From: JAABSP01 sp011390135 | GTDB taxonomy: Bacteria; Desulfobacterota; Desulfobacteria; Desulfobacterales; JAABSP01 | Direction: 5' to 3' | Assembly: GCA_011390135.1 (NCBI GenBank) | Contig: JAABSZ010000201.1 | Span: 1 to 6,997, forward strand | Length of the DNA stretch: 6,997 nt | Part shown: piece by piece, positions 5,793 to 6,997 of the stretch | How the letters are laid out: each line of letters opens with the position of its first letter | Position numbering within the stretch: position 1 is the stretch's first letter | Program-made: the position numbers and the translations under genes | The notes under the pieces: model-generated | The model's input: the letters and a program-made list of their open reading frames with translations, nothing else | Told to the model about the DNA's origin: nothing | Databases searched by the model: none

Positions 5793-5873
5793 TCATGTCG
5801 AGAAGAGGAAACACCACGGGAAACCATACCCGGAAACGGAACCGATGAAACAAAATGACCCCAGGAGAGGAGG
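5772..5873 (+). promoter_or_regulatory. Possible RNA switch in the first hsp20 leader
   Basis: If transcription begins upstream of about 5771, CCCCCUUUCC (5772-5781) can pair with GGAGAGGAGG (5864-5873), which includes the Shine-Dalgarno. This gives nine pairs, including one G-U, with one C-A mismatch. A competing hairpin uses UUUCCGUGGU (5777-5786) with ACCACGGGAAA (5813-5823) with one bulged G. The two are mutually exclusive. The pairing was drawn by hand and the loop is long. Confidence 0.3.
5868..5873 (+). promoter_or_regulatory. Shine-Dalgarno of the first hsp20
   Basis: A full-consensus AGGAGG lies eight bases before the ATG at 5882. It rules out the in-frame ATG at 5855, which precedes the site and would translate through it. 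Confidence 0.8.
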
Positions 5874-5881
5874 AACCGAAC

Positions 5882-6334
5882 ATGATGATAAGAAGAATGT
5901 TTGACTTGCCCAATTTCGGATACAGCCATCCCTTTTCGGACATGGAGCGGGTGCGGGAGCAGATGAGCCGGCTCTTCGAGGGTGTCTCCGCCGGCCGCCA
6001 GGCCACAGCAGGCGTCTTCCCGCTGCTCAACGTCACCGAGGATAAGGAGGGATACCGGGTGCGGGCGGAGCTGCCGGGCATACAGGCCGAAGAGCTGGAG
6101 ATCACCGTCACCGGCAACAGCCTGGCCATCTCCGGAGAGCGGAAGATCGCGGAGGAGGACAAAAACGCAAAATACCACCGCAGGGAAAGGGAGGCCGGCA
6201 CCTTCCGCCGGATCATCAATCTTCCCGGAGAGATCGATCCGGACAAGGTGGAGGCCAACTGCAAGGAGGGCATCCTGACGATTACACTGCCCAAGGCCGA
6301 AAAGGCGAAACCGAGACAGATCACCGTAAAATAA
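5882..6334 (+). CDS. Small heat-shock protein, Hsp20/alpha-crystallin family (first of two)
   Basis: This 150-residue small heat-shock protein is a family of ATP-independent cytoplasmic chaperones that bind unfolding proteins in large oligomers and hold them for DnaK/ClpB. An amphipathic N-terminal arm (1-45, MERVREQMSRLFEG) leads into the alpha-crystallin domain (about 46-138), with LLNVTEDKEGYRVRAELPGI, a middle loop rich in charged residues (88-105) and the family signature EGILTITLPK (129-138). The tail PRQITVK holds the I-x-I/V motif (ITV) used for oligomer contacts. The start at 5882 is fixed by AGGAGG at 5868-5873. A second hsp20 follows after 59 bases with no terminator between them, and the divergent rpoH points to heat-shock regulation. 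Confidence 0.93.
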   Translation: MMIRRMFDLPNFGYSHPFSDMERVREQMSRLFEGVSAGRQATAGVFPLLNVTEDKEGYRVRAELPGIQAEELEITVTGNSLAISGERKIAEEDKNAKYHRREREAGTFRRIINLPGEIDPDKVEANCKEGILTITLPKAEKAKPRQITVK

Positions 6335-6378
6335 TTTAAAGGGACAATCGATTCTGAAAATAAATCCAGATAATAAAT

Positions 6379-6385
6379 AAGGAGG
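6379..6385 (+). promoter_or_regulatory. Shine-Dalgarno of the second hsp20
   Basis: AAGGAGG (6379-6385) is eight bases before the ATG at 6394 and only two before the in-frame TTG at 6388. The ATG is therefore the start. Confidence 0.75.
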
Positions 6386-6393
6386 GATTGAAG

Positions 6394-6804
6394 ATGGCAG
6401 AGACCAGAACCCAGGAGCTTCAGGCCCAGGAGAAAAAAGAGGTGACGACCTCGGCTGAGGGAACCCGTCCCGGCGTCACCTTCACCCCGGCTGTGGATAT
6501 CTTCGAGACAGAGACCGCTATGACCCTTCTGGCGGATATGCCTGGCGTAGGCAATGACAAGCTCGACATCGACCTCCGGGAGAACGTCCTCACCATCGAG
6601 GGCGCGGTAGAGCCGCCCGAGAGCAAAGAGGAGGTCTTTATCTTTCGGGAGTATCCCGTGGGGAAATATTATCGGCAGTTCACCCTTTCAGAGGTGATCG
6701 ATCAGTCCAGGATCGAAGCCGGCCTCAAAGACGGCGTACTCCGGCTGACCCTTCCCAAGGTGGAGAAGGCCGCACCGAGAAAGATCACGGTTTCCGCGGG
6801 ATAG
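6394..6804 (+). CDS. Small heat-shock protein, Hsp20/alpha-crystallin family (second of two)
   Basis: This 136-residue Hsp20 differs clearly from its upstream neighbour. Its N-terminal arm is short, polar and Gln/Glu-rich (1-27, QELQAQEKKEVTTS) and lacks the amphipathic helix of the first protein. The alpha-crystallin domain (about 29-121) shows TPAVDIFETE, LLADMPGVGNDKLDIDLREN, REYPVGKYYRQFTL and the signature DGVLRLTLPKVEK (113-125). The tail APRKITVSAG keeps the I-x-V motif. Two dissimilar Hsp20s in one operon is a common bacterial arrangement that may allow mixed oligomers; whether these two do is unknown. The gene is probably co-transcribed with the first and is followed by the terminator at 6850-6903. 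Confidence 0.92.
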   Translation: MAETRTQELQAQEKKEVTTSAEGTRPGVTFTPAVDIFETETAMTLLADMPGVGNDKLDIDLRENVLTIEGAVEPPESKEEVFIFREYPVGKYYRQFTLSEVIDQSRIEAGLKDGVLRLTLPKVEKAAPRKITVSAG

Positions 6805-6815
6805 TACCGAGAAAC

Positions 6816-6842
6816 GGCCTTCGGATCATCCATGCCGAAGCC
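6816..6842 (+). repeat. Inverted repeat ahead of the hsp20 terminator
   Basis: GGCCTTCGG (6816-6824) pairs with CCGAAGCC (6835-6842), eight pairs with one bulged C and a 10-base loop. No T-run follows, so it is not a terminator itself. It may protect the 3' end of the hsp20 message. Confidence 0.45.
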
Positions 6843-6849
6843 AGTCTCT

Positions 6850-6903
6850 AAAAAAAACCGGATGCCCCGGCAGAATCTGCCAAAGGGGAGATCCGGTTTT
6901 TTT
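6850..6903. terminator. Strong nested intrinsic terminator after the hsp20 operon
   Basis: A run of A (6850-6857) and CCGGAT (6858-6863) pair with ATCCGG (6891-6896) and a run of seven T (6897-6903). Inside, CCCC (6865-6868) pairs with GGGG (6885-6888), and GGCAG/CTGCC closes a three-base loop at 6874-6876. The stem is GC-rich and ends in a U-run. The matching A-run on the other side would let it work in both directions. Confidence 0.88.
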
Positions 6904-6907
6904 GCGT

Positions 6908-6936
6908 TTGACTTGGCGCTCCTTTTTCTCTATGGT
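6908..6936 (+). promoter_or_regulatory. Promoter reading off the right edge
   Basis: TTGACT (6908-6913), a 17-base spacer and TATGGT (6931-6936) lie just past the terminator. Transcription would begin near 6943, so 6943-6997 is probably the leader of a gene beyond the window. Its spacer end and -10 start share 13 bases with the rpoH promoter. Confidence 0.5.
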
Positions 6937-6956
6937 AGATGTCTCGATTTTTTTAA

Positions 6957-6977
6957 ACCGGTGCTCAAAAGACCGGT
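6957..6977. repeat. Paired ACCGGT palindromes
   Basis: ACCGGT occurs at 6957-6962 and 6972-6977 with nine bases between. Because the hexamer is self-complementary, the pair is both a direct and an inverted repeat. It could form a short hairpin in the leader of the next transcript or act as a paired operator. Confidence 0.4.
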
Positions 6978-6997
6978 GTTGACGATCATTATATTAG

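Noticed and set aside
5740..6324. Minus-strand open frame (194 codons) across the first hsp20 and its leader
   Set aside because: The Ser/Arg-rich low-quality translation lies antisense to a clear Hsp20 gene.

Overview
The window looks like a chromosomal housekeeping and stress-response segment from a moderately GC-rich Gram-negative bacterium. The RpoH (sigma-32) family factor, the paired Hsp20 proteins and the codon style suggest a deltaproteobacterial / Desulfobacterota-like host. That placement is an inference from protein flavour, with no rRNA or marker gene in view. No tRNA, rRNA, IS element, CRISPR array or phage gene was found.

Left part (1-3395). On the minus strand lie the first codons of a gene running off the left edge behind a good sigma-70-type promoter, a 43-residue ORF that resembles the start of a HEPN/UPF0332 protein, and a 575-residue ABC1/UbiB-type atypical kinase with a C-terminal membrane hairpin. 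Diverging from the kinase is a plus-strand YitT-family membrane protein (DUF161 + DUF2179). The two genes share a short intergenic region whose candidate -10 boxes overlap. YitT converges on a half-size TauE/SafE-family permease.

Centre (3036-5545, minus strand). Three genes are ordered rpoH -> metacaspase-like protease with a C-terminal peptidoglycan-binding domain -> half-size TauE/SafE protein. Gaps are 25 nt and about 79 nt, so they are probably one transcription unit driven from a clear TTGACA-17-TATGCT promoter upstream of rpoH. Placing a caspase-fold protease directly behind the heat-shock sigma factor is the most unusual feature of the window.

Right part (5546-6997). A 336-bp intergenic region separates rpoH from a divergent plus-strand operon of two small heat-shock proteins. 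It holds back-to-back TTGACA boxes in a perfect 8-bp inverted repeat, an extended -10 element, and possible base-pairing that would hide the rpoH start codon and the first hsp20 Shine-Dalgarno. The operon ends in a strong nested hairpin terminator. Beyond it a new promoter reads off the right edge and shares a 13-nt spacer/-10 block with the rpoH promoter.

Taken together, rpoH and the two hsp20 genes form a heat-shock locus, into which the metacaspase is probably wired by co-transcription. The RNA-structure and co-regulation ideas were worked out by eye and are untested.
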